Assembly: GCA_001586965.3 (NCBI GenBank)
Contig: LUCW03000702.1
Coordinates: forward strand, 1 to 20,000
DNA from: Sphaeroforma sirkka
Lineage: Eukaryota > Opisthokonta > Ichthyosporea > Ichthyophonida
Length of the DNA: 20,000 bases
Reading direction: 5' to 3'
The notes beneath the pieces are model-generated. The model worked only from the letters and a program-made list of their open reading frames with translations. It was not told the origin of the DNA and did no database searches. Shown piece after piece: positions 1 through 8,514 of the stretch. The stretch's first letter is position 1, and the number at the start of each line of letters is the position of its first letter. A program made the position numbers and the translations under genes.

Positions 1-11
1 TGAGGAAGTGA

Positions 12-1089
12 GAAACCAGACATACTCGTCTCAGGCTATTACGCTCTGGTATGCGTAGCATTCATGAGGATCGTCTATTGAATGACTCTGGCCTTGACGA
101 TGGGAAAGCGGATAACATTCGCTATCTAATCGATAACAAGAGAAAGGAAATAGGAGCACCATCTTGGCACTAGCGGCCCGTAGCACTGAGCATGAGCCTC
201 GTGAACACTTAGAACCAAGCTTTATAAAGCAGCTAGGTAACGCGCAGGCTGAGGTCGATTTCTCTACTAATGAGGAGTACAGTGGAACACTGAAGGCCTT
301 CGACCAACTTAAAGAGTCTGCCAGCCTTAAGGATAAGCAGATGATGAATGCCTTTTATTCATTTCTGTGAGCCAGGTGAATGGCGAACTATCTTGAAGGC
401 TCATGAGCCCAACTGGAAAGCCCTACCCTGGCACCAGTTGCGTGATAATATACTTAACACCTTTTTGAAGATGCACGTGACCGTGAACTTTTAGAGTCTC
501 GCAAGTTCTTTTTGCAAACGATACCACTATTCGAGGTGCTCTAGCTCATATGACACATATGAATACTCGGATGGGTGGTCGTACCTATACTGGCGAATAT
601 TTATTAATTTGTCAGATGATGGAGACTCTGGGAGCTAACCTCTTTAAGAAAGTCAATGATGACATCATCGCCTATGGTGATTTGCGATCTATGCCTTGGT
701 CTGTCTTTGAGGAAGATAGTTCACAGGCATACCAATTCCTCTACTAGAGTACTTAGTACCACGAGCTACACCCAGCCCACTAAGCAAAACGCAGTAGAGA
801 CTAATACTGCGCGTAGTACTAAGAAACCTCGCACTACTACTGGAGGTACTGGCTCTACTTCTACCGAACCGAAGGTGATGAAAAGAAGGTGAGAGCGCCT
901 TGCAAGAAGTGTGGTTACAACCTCACAAAACGTAATGGCAAGTGGAATGGTAGACACGACCCTGTTAAGTGTGCACCAGGCAAGCCAGATTTTGGACACT
1001 ATATGAAAGAGTGTGCCATTTGCAAGGGTACTAACGGTTGGCACAAAGAAGATTGCAAGGACTTACCGGACGTCCAAGTTAAGCACTGA
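12..1089 (+). pseudogene. Gag remnant with zinc-knuckle-like C-terminus, broken by many frameshifts
   Basis: Open segments pass from one to the next with overlaps but change frame repeatedly: about 12-173 (frame 3), 164-370 (frame 2), 348-494 (frame 3), 464-544 (frame 2), 541-747 (frame 1), 745-892 (frame 2) and 889-1089 (frame 1). The early pieces are charged and helical-looking, as expected of a retroelement capsid. The stretch 745-892 is rich in Thr, Ser, Lys and Arg, like a nucleocapsid linker. The last piece has Cys pairs near its start (CKKC) and a CAIC...H...C group near residues 43-57, resembling a divergent zinc knuckle but with non-standard spacing. Assignment as gag rests on position and these cysteines, because capsid sequences diverge too fast to recognise by eye. 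Confidence 0.6.
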
Positions 1090-1186
1090 CAGTACCATAT
1101 GTGTGCACTAGAGCAAGATTATGAGAAAATGTTCAATAAAATGCATACCAAAGGAGATGAACGTATCTTTCAAGCAGTTTTCGTAA

Positions 1187-1768
1187 ATGGAGAAAAAAGT
1201 TATGGCACTATTTGATCCATGGGCTGAAGTCTCTGCTATCTCACGCCGAGTAGCCTACGCTACAGATATGGCTGTCCATAACGCAACAACTGATTTAATC
1301 TTGGGAAATGGCAAAGTTACTACTTGCGAACAAGCCATTGACTATGCACACATAATGCTGTCAGATAGAAGAGAAGTGAAGACTCACCTAATCGTTACTG
1401 ACATGTCTCAGAAATACGATTTAATTATAGGTATGGCTGATCTTCTCAGTTTAGGTATAACACTCACTGGTCTGCCTAATGGGCTAGACCCGAATATAGA
1501 TCAGTCAGATGATAATATGTTAAAGATACCTAAACCTCCGGAAGGTGAAGCAATGGATATGATTCCGCACTTCACCGATATAATTATGGACTTAATTATA
1601 CAAAACAGGAAGATTGCAATAACTGACTGGTGTATGTTTAAGTTCTCTAATGGGTACGTTAGACTTGACTTAACAAACGTCGACTTCTATAAGTTAAAGT
1701 GTCCTTCACATAACTACGTGAGTTGGAGACACAAAGACGTTGTCAAACCCAAATCGAAGATTGGTTAA
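1187..1768 (+). CDS. Retroelement aspartic protease domain and linker to RT, active site altered
   Basis: The product would cleave the Gag-Pol polyprotein. Residues 7-16 read ALFDPWAEVS, which aligns with the retropepsin motif (hydrophobic)-D-[ST]-G-A-x-V-S. The catalytic Asp is kept, but the following two positions are Pro-Trp instead of Thr/Ser-Gly. The second conserved block appears near residues 80-88 (LIIGMADLL, family LILGxDWL). The ATG at 1187 is probably not the original start: protease-like sequence (QAVFVNG) lies just upstream in another frame, so a small indel separates them near the A-run at 1194-1199. At the 3' end the frame overlaps the RT frame, and homology passes to it near 1747. 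A non-functional or very unusual protease is likely. Confidence 0.7.
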   Translation: MEKKVMALFDPWAEVSAISRRVAYATDMAVHNATTDLILGNGKVTTCEQAIDYAHIMLSDRREVKTHLIVTDMSQKYDLIIGMADLLSLGITLTGLPNGLDPNIDQSDDNMLKIPKPPEGEAMDMIPHFTDIIMDLIIQNRKIAITDWCMFKFSNGYVRLDLTNVDFYKLKCPSHNYVSWRHKDVVKPKSKIG

Positions 1769-2832
1769 AACAGGGTCTAATTGAAATCAATTATGATGCA
1801 ACCCCAGTTAACTTAGCTCTCTTAGCGGTCGATCAATATAAATCTGATGGAACGTTTAGTAAAACAAGAGGAGTACTAGACCTGTCGCCAATCAACAAAC
1901 TAATTCCGCAACATAGTTTTCCCTTACCTAAGATAAGCGAGATACTACGCAAAATGGAGGGTGCGACTATCTTTTCCAAGGTAGACTTAAAAGCTGCATT
2001 CCATCAACTACAAATATATCAGCCTCATAGGAAATACTTTTCCTTTACTTGGCTAGGTAAGAAGTACCAGTTTAAAGGTGCACCTGAAGGCTTACACATG
2101 TTACCTTCTTTCTTCCAACAAGTTATGATGGAACTATTTGCGGACCTGTCGTATAACGTATCAGTCTATTTAGATGATATAGTTATCTTTACAAAGACAG
2201 CACATGAACATGCTAAACCCGTTAAAGAAGTCTTAAAGCGACTTAATCATGCTAAACTTAAGATTAACGAAGACAAGTGTTCTTTTGCTAAAGATACTAT
2301 ACACTTACTTGGCTACAAAGTATCTGCAGCAGGGGTAGAAATTAATCCTGGCAAGAAACAGTTTCTGTTGGATTTATCAACACCAATTACTGGAAGAGAT
2401 GTGAACTCTGTGTGTGGGGTTGTTAACTTCTTCTCGGACTCGGTACCGCATCTTTCTCATTACTTAAAGCCTTTCAGTCACCTACGGCTGCACAAAGGAC
2501 CTTTGGGAAAGCTTTGGACTAAAGAATGTGGTGATGCATTTAAACTAGTCAAAAGTAAAGTATTGGACGCACCCATCATGCAGTACCCTGTGGATGGTGT
2601 CCCATTCCAAGTAGCAACCGACGCTTCAGATCGAGCGGTAGGTGGAGTGCTTTACCAAACGATAAATGGTAAACCGCGCTACATACAATTCTTTAGCAAG
2701 AGTTATAATAAGAGTCAACGGAATTACCCTACCGTTAAACAAGAGCTCCTTGCTATAGTTACTGCGCTAAGACAGTTTAAAGACTACCTTTATGGAAGTT
2801 ACTTTACTGTCGCCTGTGATCAAAGTCTTTAA
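1723..2832 (+). CDS. Reverse transcriptase and RNase H of Ty3-type pol
   Basis: The protein copies element RNA into cDNA and degrades the RNA strand. RT motifs appear in order: LDLSPINKLI, the palm motif FSKVDLKAAFHQL with its first catalytic Asp, KGAPEGL in the fingers/palm, and YLDD at residues 149-152 with the catalytic Asp pair, followed by the LGYKVSAAG block. RNase H follows with catalytic residues D300 (ATDASD), E341 (KQELLAI) and D366 (ACDQSL). The frame opens without an ATG (TTG at 1723), consistent with being an internal polyprotein segment. It stops at 2830-2832 just after the third RNase H acidic residue, while the rest of RNase H continues in the frame starting near 2792. A single indel near 2820 therefore splits the domain. 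Confidence 0.93.
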   Translation: METQRRCQTQIEDWLKQGLIEINYDATPVNLALLAVDQYKSDGTFSKTRGVLDLSPINKLIPQHSFPLPKISEILRKMEGATIFSKVDLKAAFHQLQIYQPHRKYFSFTWLGKKYQFKGAPEGLHMLPSFFQQVMMELFADLSYNVSVYLDDIVIFTKTAHEHAKPVKEVLKRLNHAKLKINEDKCSFAKDTIHLLGYKVSAAGVEINPGKKQFLLDLSTPITGRDVNSVCGVVNFFSDSVPHLSHYLKPFSHLRLHKGPLGKLWTKECGDAFKLVKSKVLDAPIMQYPVDGVPFQVATDASDRAVGGVLYQTINGKPRYIQFFSKSYNKSQRNYPTVKQELLAIVTALRQFKDYLYGSYFTVACDQSL

Positions 2833-4684
2833 CATACTTAAAGATATGAACCCTGATTCACAGTTGGTGAGCCGCTGGCATGACATTATTGCCAAGTTCG
2901 CTTTTAATATAACACACATACCAGGAATACATAACCATCTTCCTGACATGCTCTCTCGACTTGTGCCCGACTACCAGAAAACAGTCAAGGAGTTATTAGC
3001 AACCGATTGGATGCTAAATAAGAAATGGTTTAACCTCGTTCAATCACGATGGGGTCCATTTACTGTTGATGTGTTCGCCGCAGAACATAACAAACAGGTT
3101 TCTGAATATAGGTCGTTGACTCATCCTAAAGGTGATGCCTTTCAACTTGACTTATCAAAGCATAATGTGTGGGCTAACCCACCTTGTCAACTTATCACAC
3201 AGTTGTTAAATTATGTTAATATTACTAAATCTACCATTACGCTGTGTTGTCCCTTACGTAACTCCGACCCATGGATACGTGATTTAATGAATATGATTCA
3301 AGACGAACCTATTTATGGCGACCGTGAAACCGACACGTTCTTGTATCAGGGATCCTATTCTATTAAGAAGACACCTTGGAAACACACCATTGTTTGTCGC
3401 ATCGGTCCTGCAGGTACCACTAAGTGGAAACCCTCAACCGAATTCTTAGCTAAACTAGAGGAGTCTAAAGAGTTTGAACAAAAGCTCAAGACTCGTACAA
3501 CACATGCACCCAACAAGATTGCAGTCGAGGTAATGCCGATTGAAACGGCATTAGATCGTAAAAACATGGAACTAGCTAAGGCCATGGATCAAAGACTCAA
3601 AACTCTAAGAGAATCTGAAGCTCGCACTCAACTACTTAAAGCGCTGCTTAAAGAACAGCCAGGAGTTGCGAAACAACTGAAGAAGATACTTCAACAATCT
3701 AATGTTGTTAATTATGTATCTCAGGAGTCTACCCCTCCTGATACTGAGGTTGCCCTTTCCAACAGGACTATGGTTCATCCAGCCAGCGTTACGCAGAATC
3801 TGACTGACTTAGAGGAGCTCGAAAGTAGAGTTAAAATTATACATAATTTAACGCATCGAGCATATGAGCATACTTATAAAATGGCTATTCGTGCAGGGCT
3901 TGATCACCCGGCGCTGAAAGAAACCATACGTGAAGTATACCGACGCTGTACTGATTGTGAAAAGAACCAGATCAAGCGCTACGGTTGGGCACCCCTAAAA
4001 AGTGTGACAGAAGACCGACCGATGCACCGAGTCATAGTCGATTTGGTTAATCTCCCGCGATCCAAGCATACTGGCGATGTATATATCTGTCATTTCTTAT
4101 GTGTGGCTTCGGGCTATAACTTGCTTTATGGAATACCGAACAAACGTCCACAAACAGTGGCAGAATTATGCTATCACGTCTTTAATGACTTCGGTTTCCC
4201 CCGAGTACTATGTTCTGATAACGGTAGTGAGTTTTGTACCGACGTAATGGAGGCACTTATACTCGTATCAGGCATGACCCATAGGCGTGGTGTTCCCTAC
4301 AAACCTCAAACGCAGGGTGCAAATGAGACACGTCATAGGGAACTTAAGAAACTCTTGCGTACCGCACTAGACGACGTTGAGGATATGTGGCCTTATCATT
4401 TGAAATGGGTTCAGACTCAAATGAATAACTGCATGAATCCTCAAACTGGAACGCTCCCGTTTCACTATTTCTTTGGCCGCTATAGTGAATTACAATCAAC
4501 GTTTGATAAAACTGCGCCCGAGAAACACGCTACCCCGTGGCTACAAAGGATCGAGCATATGCAGAACGTTGTTTACCCTGTTTACTCGAGCACAAGAATC
4601 GCGTCCTACTTAAAGCGTATGACCGATGGAATAACACTAAGAACATTGTTCAGTTCAAAGTCGGCGATTACGTTAACATTATAA
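2792..4684 (+). CDS. RNase H tail, Dam-like methyltransferase module and D,D-35-E integrase
   Basis: Residues about 10-55 complete RNase H (THIPGIHNHLPDMLSR, the usual H-x-P-G-x-x-N-x-x-A-D-x-L-S-R end). Residues about 75-190 look like the DNA N6-adenine methyltransferase-like module of DIRS retroelements: FTVDVFAAEHNK, then GDAFQLDLSKHNVWANPPC with NPPC at 129-132, then CCPLRNSDPW. Residues about 220-310 are rich in Glu, Lys and Leu and probably form a coiled coil. Integrase follows: zinc-binding H355, H360, C386, C389, then D417, D476 and E512. D476 and E512 are separated by 35 residues, as in retroviral-type integrases. Past about residue 585 the frame loses homology and the integrase C-terminus moves to the frame at 4537, so the last ~45 residues are out of frame. 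Confidence 0.9.
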   Translation: MEVTLLSPVIKVFNILKDMNPDSQLVSRWHDIIAKFAFNITHIPGIHNHLPDMLSRLVPDYQKTVKELLATDWMLNKKWFNLVQSRWGPFTVDVFAAEHNKQVSEYRSLTHPKGDAFQLDLSKHNVWANPPCQLITQLLNYVNITKSTITLCCPLRNSDPWIRDLMNMIQDEPIYGDRETDTFLYQGSYSIKKTPWKHTIVCRIGPAGTTKWKPSTEFLAKLEESKEFEQKLKTRTTHAPNKIAVEVMPIETALDRKNMELAKAMDQRLKTLRESEARTQLLKALLKEQPGVAKQLKKILQQSNVVNYVSQESTPPDTEVALSNRTMVHPASVTQNLTDLEELESRVKIIHNLTHRAYEHTYKMAIRAGLDHPALKETIREVYRRCTDCEKNQIKRYGWAPLKSVTEDRPMHRVIVDLVNLPRSKHTGDVYICHFLCVASGYNLLYGIPNKRPQTVAELCYHVFNDFGFPRVLCSDNGSEFCTDVMEALILVSGMTHRRGVPYKPQTQGANETRHRELKKLLRTALDDVEDMWPYHLKWVQTQMNNCMNPQTGTLPFHYFFGRYSELQSTFDKTAPEKHATPWLQRIEHMQNVVYPVYSSTRIASYLKRMTDGITLRTLFSSKSAITLTL

Positions 4685-4779
4685 ATCGAAACGCCAACGT
4701 TACCGAGCTCTCTTCTAAGACGATAGGACCTTTTTTGTTATTTCCTACCATGATGAGAAGAGTGATACTTACGAAGTGA
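4537..4779 (+). pseudogene. Integrase C-terminal segment in a shifted frame
   Basis: This frame carries the start of the integrase C-terminal region: AYDRWNN, then FKVGDYVNIINRN, then IGPF. This matches the usual order in Ty3 elements, where a basic helix is followed by an SH3-like fold with a G-D-x-V core and a GPF/Y block. It overlaps the integrase frame by about 150 bases. The join lies around 4540-4570, and a second shift occurs at the T-run 4731-4736, after which homology continues in the frame of the next feature. The segment would be part of the same polyprotein rather than a separate gene. Confidence 0.7.
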
Positions 4780-5309
4780 ATAACATTGATGGTACTAGCG
4801 CAACCAATCTGGGCATTCACCGTATCCCTACCTCCGAACTCTCATTCGCTCGCTCATTTGATTCTGATATACCAGTTATGGAGTCACAAGTCAAAGATAT
4901 AATTGACAAAACATCCGAAGACGGTTACACTTACTACAAGACCCGTTTCATGAATGGGACAGTAGCTTGGCTAACCTCCGATGCATTTCGTGAATCTCGC
5001 GACTTTCTTCGTATCTTTAATAAGAAATGGAATAAGCGTTTACATAAGAACACACGAGATAAACGAAAAGGGCTTCCTCAGGTGACTACAAACCCTGACG
5101 GATCTGAAATTCCCTATTTGCCACCTACTTCCTACGTGACTAAACTTTCTGATCTGCTTACCAACAGTGCAGAAAATTGTTCAAACTTACTTACTAATGA
5201 AGAACAGCCTTTGGCTATTACCTTACCAAATAATAAACGTAAGGCGCCTACATCGGAAATGGTTACTGGACCAAATACTAAACGACATAGAGTACAACAT
5301 GAGTCTTGA
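4776..5309 (+). CDS. Retrotransposon pol C-terminus with chromodomain-like segment
   Basis: Just upstream of 4776 the same frame reads YHDEKSDTYEV, finishing the integrase GPF/Y region, so the GTG at 4776 is not a real start. Residues about 34-86 resemble a chromodomain: a beta strand with VKDIID, an aromatic-rich strand YTYYKTRF, an isolated Trp at 65 where chromodomains have the TWEP tryptophan, and a final helix ending DFLRIFNKKW. In Ty3 chromoviruses such a domain follows integrase and is thought to steer insertion to particular chromatin. The match is by pattern only. The caging aromatics are plausible (Tyr/Phe) but the WEP motif is not intact. The remaining ~90 residues are basic and Thr/Pro-rich, without a recognisable fold. 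Confidence 0.6.
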   Translation: MNNIDGTSATNLGIHRIPTSELSFARSFDSDIPVMESQVKDIIDKTSEDGYTYYKTRFMNGTVAWLTSDAFRESRDFLRIFNKKWNKRLHKNTRDKRKGLPQVTTNPDGSEIPYLPPTSYVTKLSDLLTNSAENCSNLLTNEEQPLAITLPNNKRKAPTSEMVTGPNTKRHRVQHES

Positions 5310-5436
5310 ACTCGTACATATAGGCACATACTTACTCGATAAGTCATGACCGAAACCGTTTTTACTTTGGTTTTCGCTTTACCAACTAGATCGTATCTTA
5401 ACGTACGTTCGTAGTTCTAAAAGCTACTGGGGGCTA

Positions 5437-6026
5437 TGTAGAAATACGGCCTCCGGTCAGTCTAAAATATCAAGATCAATTGAGATAATACATTGGTTTT
5501 TATTTGTATTTTAAATAATTTAGTACAAGCTCTTTTTCCAATATTTCCAAAGTGTTCTAAATTCACTTTGATGGCTCGCCTGAGTATTTGGTATGACTCA
5601 TCTACTTGGACCTATTTGAGACATTAGTAGATGTAGGATATTATAAACTAAATTTTATAATCTCCGAACTACAACTTTAAGATTTTGGTCCTCCCGCCAA
5701 TCTCCAAAATCCAATAAGTCTTTTTCTTTTTTTAAATTTTCTTCAGATGGAACTTTATTTATATCAGCTAATGTATTAACGTGACTTACGTTATTATGTC
5801 TATTTAAAAATTAGGCAAGTGGTCATGAACACTTAGTACTTCTAGTGAAAATTATTCAATAAAGAACAGCTAGAGGTACGCCCTGTGTGATCGAGGATAT
5901 TTAGGCTCTTAACAAGAGGCAGTCCCGATCATTCTTACACAAGCTACCACTGCTAAATCCTAACTGACTAAATTGTATTTTAGTTTAATATAGTTAGAAA
6001 CCTAGTAATTTCCATCGAAGTTTACA
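5437..6026 (+). repeat. Probable 3' LTR of the Ty3 element
   Basis: After the pol stop codon there is a short G-rich stretch (CTACTGGGGGCTA, about 5424-5436) that could serve as polypurine tract. TGTA follows at 5437, and TACA at 6023-6026 would close a 590-bp LTR with matching inverted ends. An AATAAA signal lies at 5858-5863. The last ~400 bases (5628-6026) recur at 6229-6629, which shows that this is repeated DNA. The 5' LTR is outside the window, so the boundaries cannot be confirmed by comparing the two ends of the same element. Confidence 0.5.
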
Positions 6027-6228
6027 ACACTGGCCCAAATTGACTCAGCGCATATCTTCCATTGTCGACTCACTTGGCCAAAGCTTCAAACGCAAATTTA
6101 CTGACCACTTCTTCCTATCAATCTTTCCTTAACCACTACAGCGACTATGAGAGCAATACCATATGTTCATACATTGTAAAATACATACTTGTCATTTTTG
6201 TCATTTTTGCAATAAGTAATATTATCTC

Positions 6229-6629
6229 TAGATGTAGGATATTATTAACTAAACTTTGTAATCTCTGATATACTATTTACAGGTTTTTGTCTTCCCGCCA
6301 ATCTCCAAAATCCAATAAGTCTTTTTCTATTTTTAACTTTTCTTCAGATGGAGCTTTATTTATATTAGCCAATGTATTAACTTGACTTACGCTATTCTGT
6401 CTATCTACAAATTAGGTAAGTGGTCATGAACACTTAGTACTTCCAGTTGAAAATTATTCAATAAAGAACAGTTAGAAGTACGTCCTGTGTGACCGAGGAT
6501 ATTAAGGCTCTTACCAAGTGGCAGTCCCGATCAATTTTACACAAGCTACCACTGCTAAATCCTAACTGACTTAAATTGTATTTTAGCTTGTATAACATAG
6601 TTTAAAACAGAAATATCCATTGAAGTTTA
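6229..6629 (+). repeat. Second, 5'-truncated copy of the LTR-like sequence
   Basis: This segment matches 5628-6024 in the same orientation at an offset of about 601-602 bases, with roughly 85-90 percent identity judged by eye. It includes CCCGCCAATCTCC, an AATAAA at 6460-6465 and the block ending GAAGTTTA. The first ~190 bases of the putative LTR are missing. The copy ends exactly where copia RNase H homology begins. The 200 bases between the two copies (6027-6228) show no recognisable content. Confidence 0.75.
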
Positions 6630-6997
6630 TATCCTGAGGAGGAATATGTCGCCATATCAGAAACTACACGCAACATTGCGTGGATCCGCAACAATGCCTC
6701 TGCCATAGGGATCGGTATCACACACCCCACCCGACTCTTCGGGGATAACCAGTCAGCCATCAAAATTGCTCTAGGTACTGGTACCCCCAAAGGTCTCCGC
6801 CATATTGCTATCCGCACTCATTATATATCAGATATTGCGCTCGCCGTGATATTTTGTCGATCAGCTACGTGTCTACTCAAGAAAATCTTGCTGATATACT
6901 TACCAAATCGTTAGGCCGTACCAAACACGAATACTTTAGCAATCAGCTGTTATCACGGAAAGCGATCGGACCTGAGCCAAACCACACTTTGCCTTGA
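6624..6997 (+). pseudogene. Ty1/copia RNase H C-terminal fragment
   Basis: The first part, read in the frame of 6624, gives PEEEYVAISETTRNIAWIRN, then LFGDNQSAIKIA, then GLRHIAIRTHYI. These match the copia RNase H pattern (xEAEYxAxxxAxxExxWL, then DNxSAI, then RTKHIDIRxHFI). Around 6836-6845 the frame changes, and the next frame continues with ISYVSTQENLADILTKSL and runs to a TGA at 6995-6997. Both the second catalytic acid (E in ISETT) and the third (D in GDNQSA) are visible. Everything upstream in a copia polyprotein (gag, PR, IN, RT) is absent, so this is a dead 3' relic. It abuts the truncated LTR-like repeat. Confidence 0.82.
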
Positions 6998-7785
6998 GGG
7001 CACTCATAAGGTTTACACGCCAAACTGGGTTTTACTATATCAATTTGGCTTTTACTTCTACCATGACAACAAATTTGACTTGGTAACGAACCCGCAATAA
7101 TTTCTCTTCTCCGACCAAAATGTTATTATATATTTACTATACAAATATCTCATAAAAGTTAGTTCATCTATTTCAATCAAATATTGTCGACCATAAATAA
7201 AACTATAGATATTTTTTTCAATGTAAATTTTTATCATGATGGCCCCCAGCCCTTTAGGGCCCCTAAGTAGAAAGGACTCTCGCCTTTCCAAGCACGCAAA
7301 AATCGTGCTTTTCTGTACATATATAATTATATTATAAATATTATATTTACGTTGGCACAAATTTTACAAAACACAATGGCACATTGGCACTTTGTATGTA
7401 GGAGTAATTAAGCCTGTAGGACTGTAGGCGGCTGAATTTAGGGTTTGCAGTGTGAAATTCAAATCAGCTGGTGTAAACCAGTAAATAGACTATGGTAAAT
7501 AAATATATTTTTAATTATTTAGTAGTAAATACATAGTAGAGGCCTGCTCGCGGCTCGCCTTGCTGTATTTTTTTAAAATAAATAAATACGTGACAGTTTT
7601 GTTGACTTAAAAATAGTAAATACTAAATACACACAAAAAACAAAAGGAGCGTGCGATTCGTGTGTGCGCCTGTGTGCGCCGGGCGGCCTGCGGTGTGGTA
7701 AGTGATGAGTGATAAGTGAGCCGTTTTTAATTTTTGTCATGCCTGGAATACAGGTCCAGGATTAAGCCCTTATGGCTTTTAAATA
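6998..7785. other. Intergenic AT-rich stretch, no gene seen
   Basis: No protein homology is visible. The sequence is AT-rich, with runs of A and T and TAAATA words between 7490 and 7640. A GC-rich patch at about 7650-7695 is made of GTGTGCGCC-like repeats. Three small hairpins stand in a row at 7249-7310 and are listed separately. Part of the beginning may be the 3' non-coding region or LTR of the degraded copia element. Confidence 0.5.
7249..7310. other. Three consecutive short hairpins
   Basis: Three inverted repeats follow each other directly: GCCCT/AGGGC with a 2-base loop (7249-7260), GAAAGG/CCTTTC with a 7-base loop (7270-7288), and AAGCACG/CGTGCTT with a 7-base loop (7290-7310). All stems are perfect. 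Such clusters occur at the ends of some transposons and as structured RNA. No function can be assigned here. Confidence 0.45.
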
Positions 7786-8514
7786 GGGTCTCTGCTAAAT
7801 TTACGATTTTGTCAGAAGAAACCTGATTTCTGCTCGAGACCCTAATCCAGAGGGCCATGTTTTTGTGATTGATTTGTCACATGTGTAGGAACAATAGTTT
7901 AAATGCACAACTGCACAGAAAAAATAATCAGCGTTGAACGTTTTCAAGCTTCTAGTCAAAACTCTGGAGTTAAAAATATATAAGTACTTGAACGTTTTCA
8001 AGTTTTCAAAATATTTACCTCGTGATTATAGTTTTGTTTGTTTGTTTTTGTATGAACAAAAGAAACAAGCAAAACAAAACCACGCCAAAAAAGCGAGAGA
8101 ACCGTCCGATTCGACAGTCCGAGGCTCCGAGCCAGAGATTCCGAGACTCTCAGAGTACCCAGAGTCCCAGAGTTCCAGAGTCCCAGACTCCACCCAGAGT
8201 GGCTCAAGCCTCGAACAGGCTCAAATTCTGAAACAGGGCCTCAGACCCTCAAACCTCAGGCCCTCAGCCTTCAGGGCTGTCTTTTTTAACGGGTTCCGAT
8301 TTATGTTCAAAATTCTTTTCGGGCGAACCTGTCTTTGACCCGTGTCCAAGATGAATTTTCAGACTATCTCTTTAAAATGGACAAAATTCGTTTACGTACT
8401 AACCGATCATTAAAGCTTGTGAAGTTGCACGGTCCTCTGGAATAGTCTGGATTGGTCGCGAGCTAGAAATCAAGTTTCTTCCGACGAAAATTATCGTAAA
8501 TTGAGCAGAGACCC
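7786..8514. mobile_element. Foldback / MITE-like element with ~55-60 bp inverted repeats
   Basis: The arm at 7786-7840 (GGGTCTCTGCT...GATTTCTGCTCGAGACC) matches the reverse complement of 8454-8514 (GGGTCTCTGCT...GATTTCTAGCTCGCGACC) at about 80-85 percent, with a few small gaps. The left arm is itself followed by, and the right arm runs into, a direct repeat of 24 bases (7836-7859 and 8508-8531, one mismatch: GAGACCCTAATCCAGAG then G or A then GCCATG). The interior has no convincing gene. Combined direct and inverted copies suggest a non-autonomous foldback element or nested insertions. I see no clear target-site duplication. Confidence 0.6.
8108..8280. repeat. Low-complexity CAGAGTCC / CCTCAG repeat tract
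   Basis: From about 8108 to 8206 the sequence is an imperfect array of 8-10 base units such as CCCAGAGT, TCCGAGAC and CCAGAGT. From about 8236 to 8280 it changes to units around CCTCAGGCC and CCCTCA. Open frames on both strands across this tract encode Ser/Arg/Pro/Glu-rich low-complexity peptides and are best explained by the repeats. The CCTCAGGCC word recurs at 8836-8844 and 9775-9784 around the ends of the neighbouring inverted-repeat element. Confidence 0.6.

Larger units (their letters stand above)
1..6026 (+). mobile_element. Ty3-type (Metaviridae) LTR retrotransposon, 5' end outside window
   Basis: Consecutive + strand open frames encode, in order, gag remnants, a zinc-knuckle-like segment, aspartic protease, reverse transcriptase, RNase H, a methyltransferase-like module, integrase and a chromodomain-like tail. 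The order RT-RH-IN is that of Ty3 elements; copia elements have IN before RT. The element enters from the left edge, so the 5' LTR and primer-binding site are not visible. The right limit at 6026 assumes that the sequence after the coding region is the 3' LTR. The coding part is split over all three frames, with six frame changes in gag and about four in pol, so the copy is probably defective unless some breaks are assembly errors. The RT, RH and IN catalytic residues are nevertheless intact. Confidence 0.85.

Noticed and set aside
1723..1768. Programmed -1 frameshift between protease and reverse transcriptase frames
   Set aside because: The overlap contains runs of A and C, but no X-XXY-YYZ heptamer in the protease frame. 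The many other frame breaks make decay or sequence error more likely.
6062..6268. Open frame of 68 codons with a hydrophobic C-terminal stretch, between the two LTR-like copies
   Set aside because: It has no homology, and its end runs into the repeated sequence. A membrane segment is a common chance result in AT-rich DNA.
7934..8338. Open frames on both strands with Ser/Arg/Pro-rich products
   Set aside because: They arise from the CAGAGTCC-type low-complexity repeat. Composition, not selection, keeps them open.
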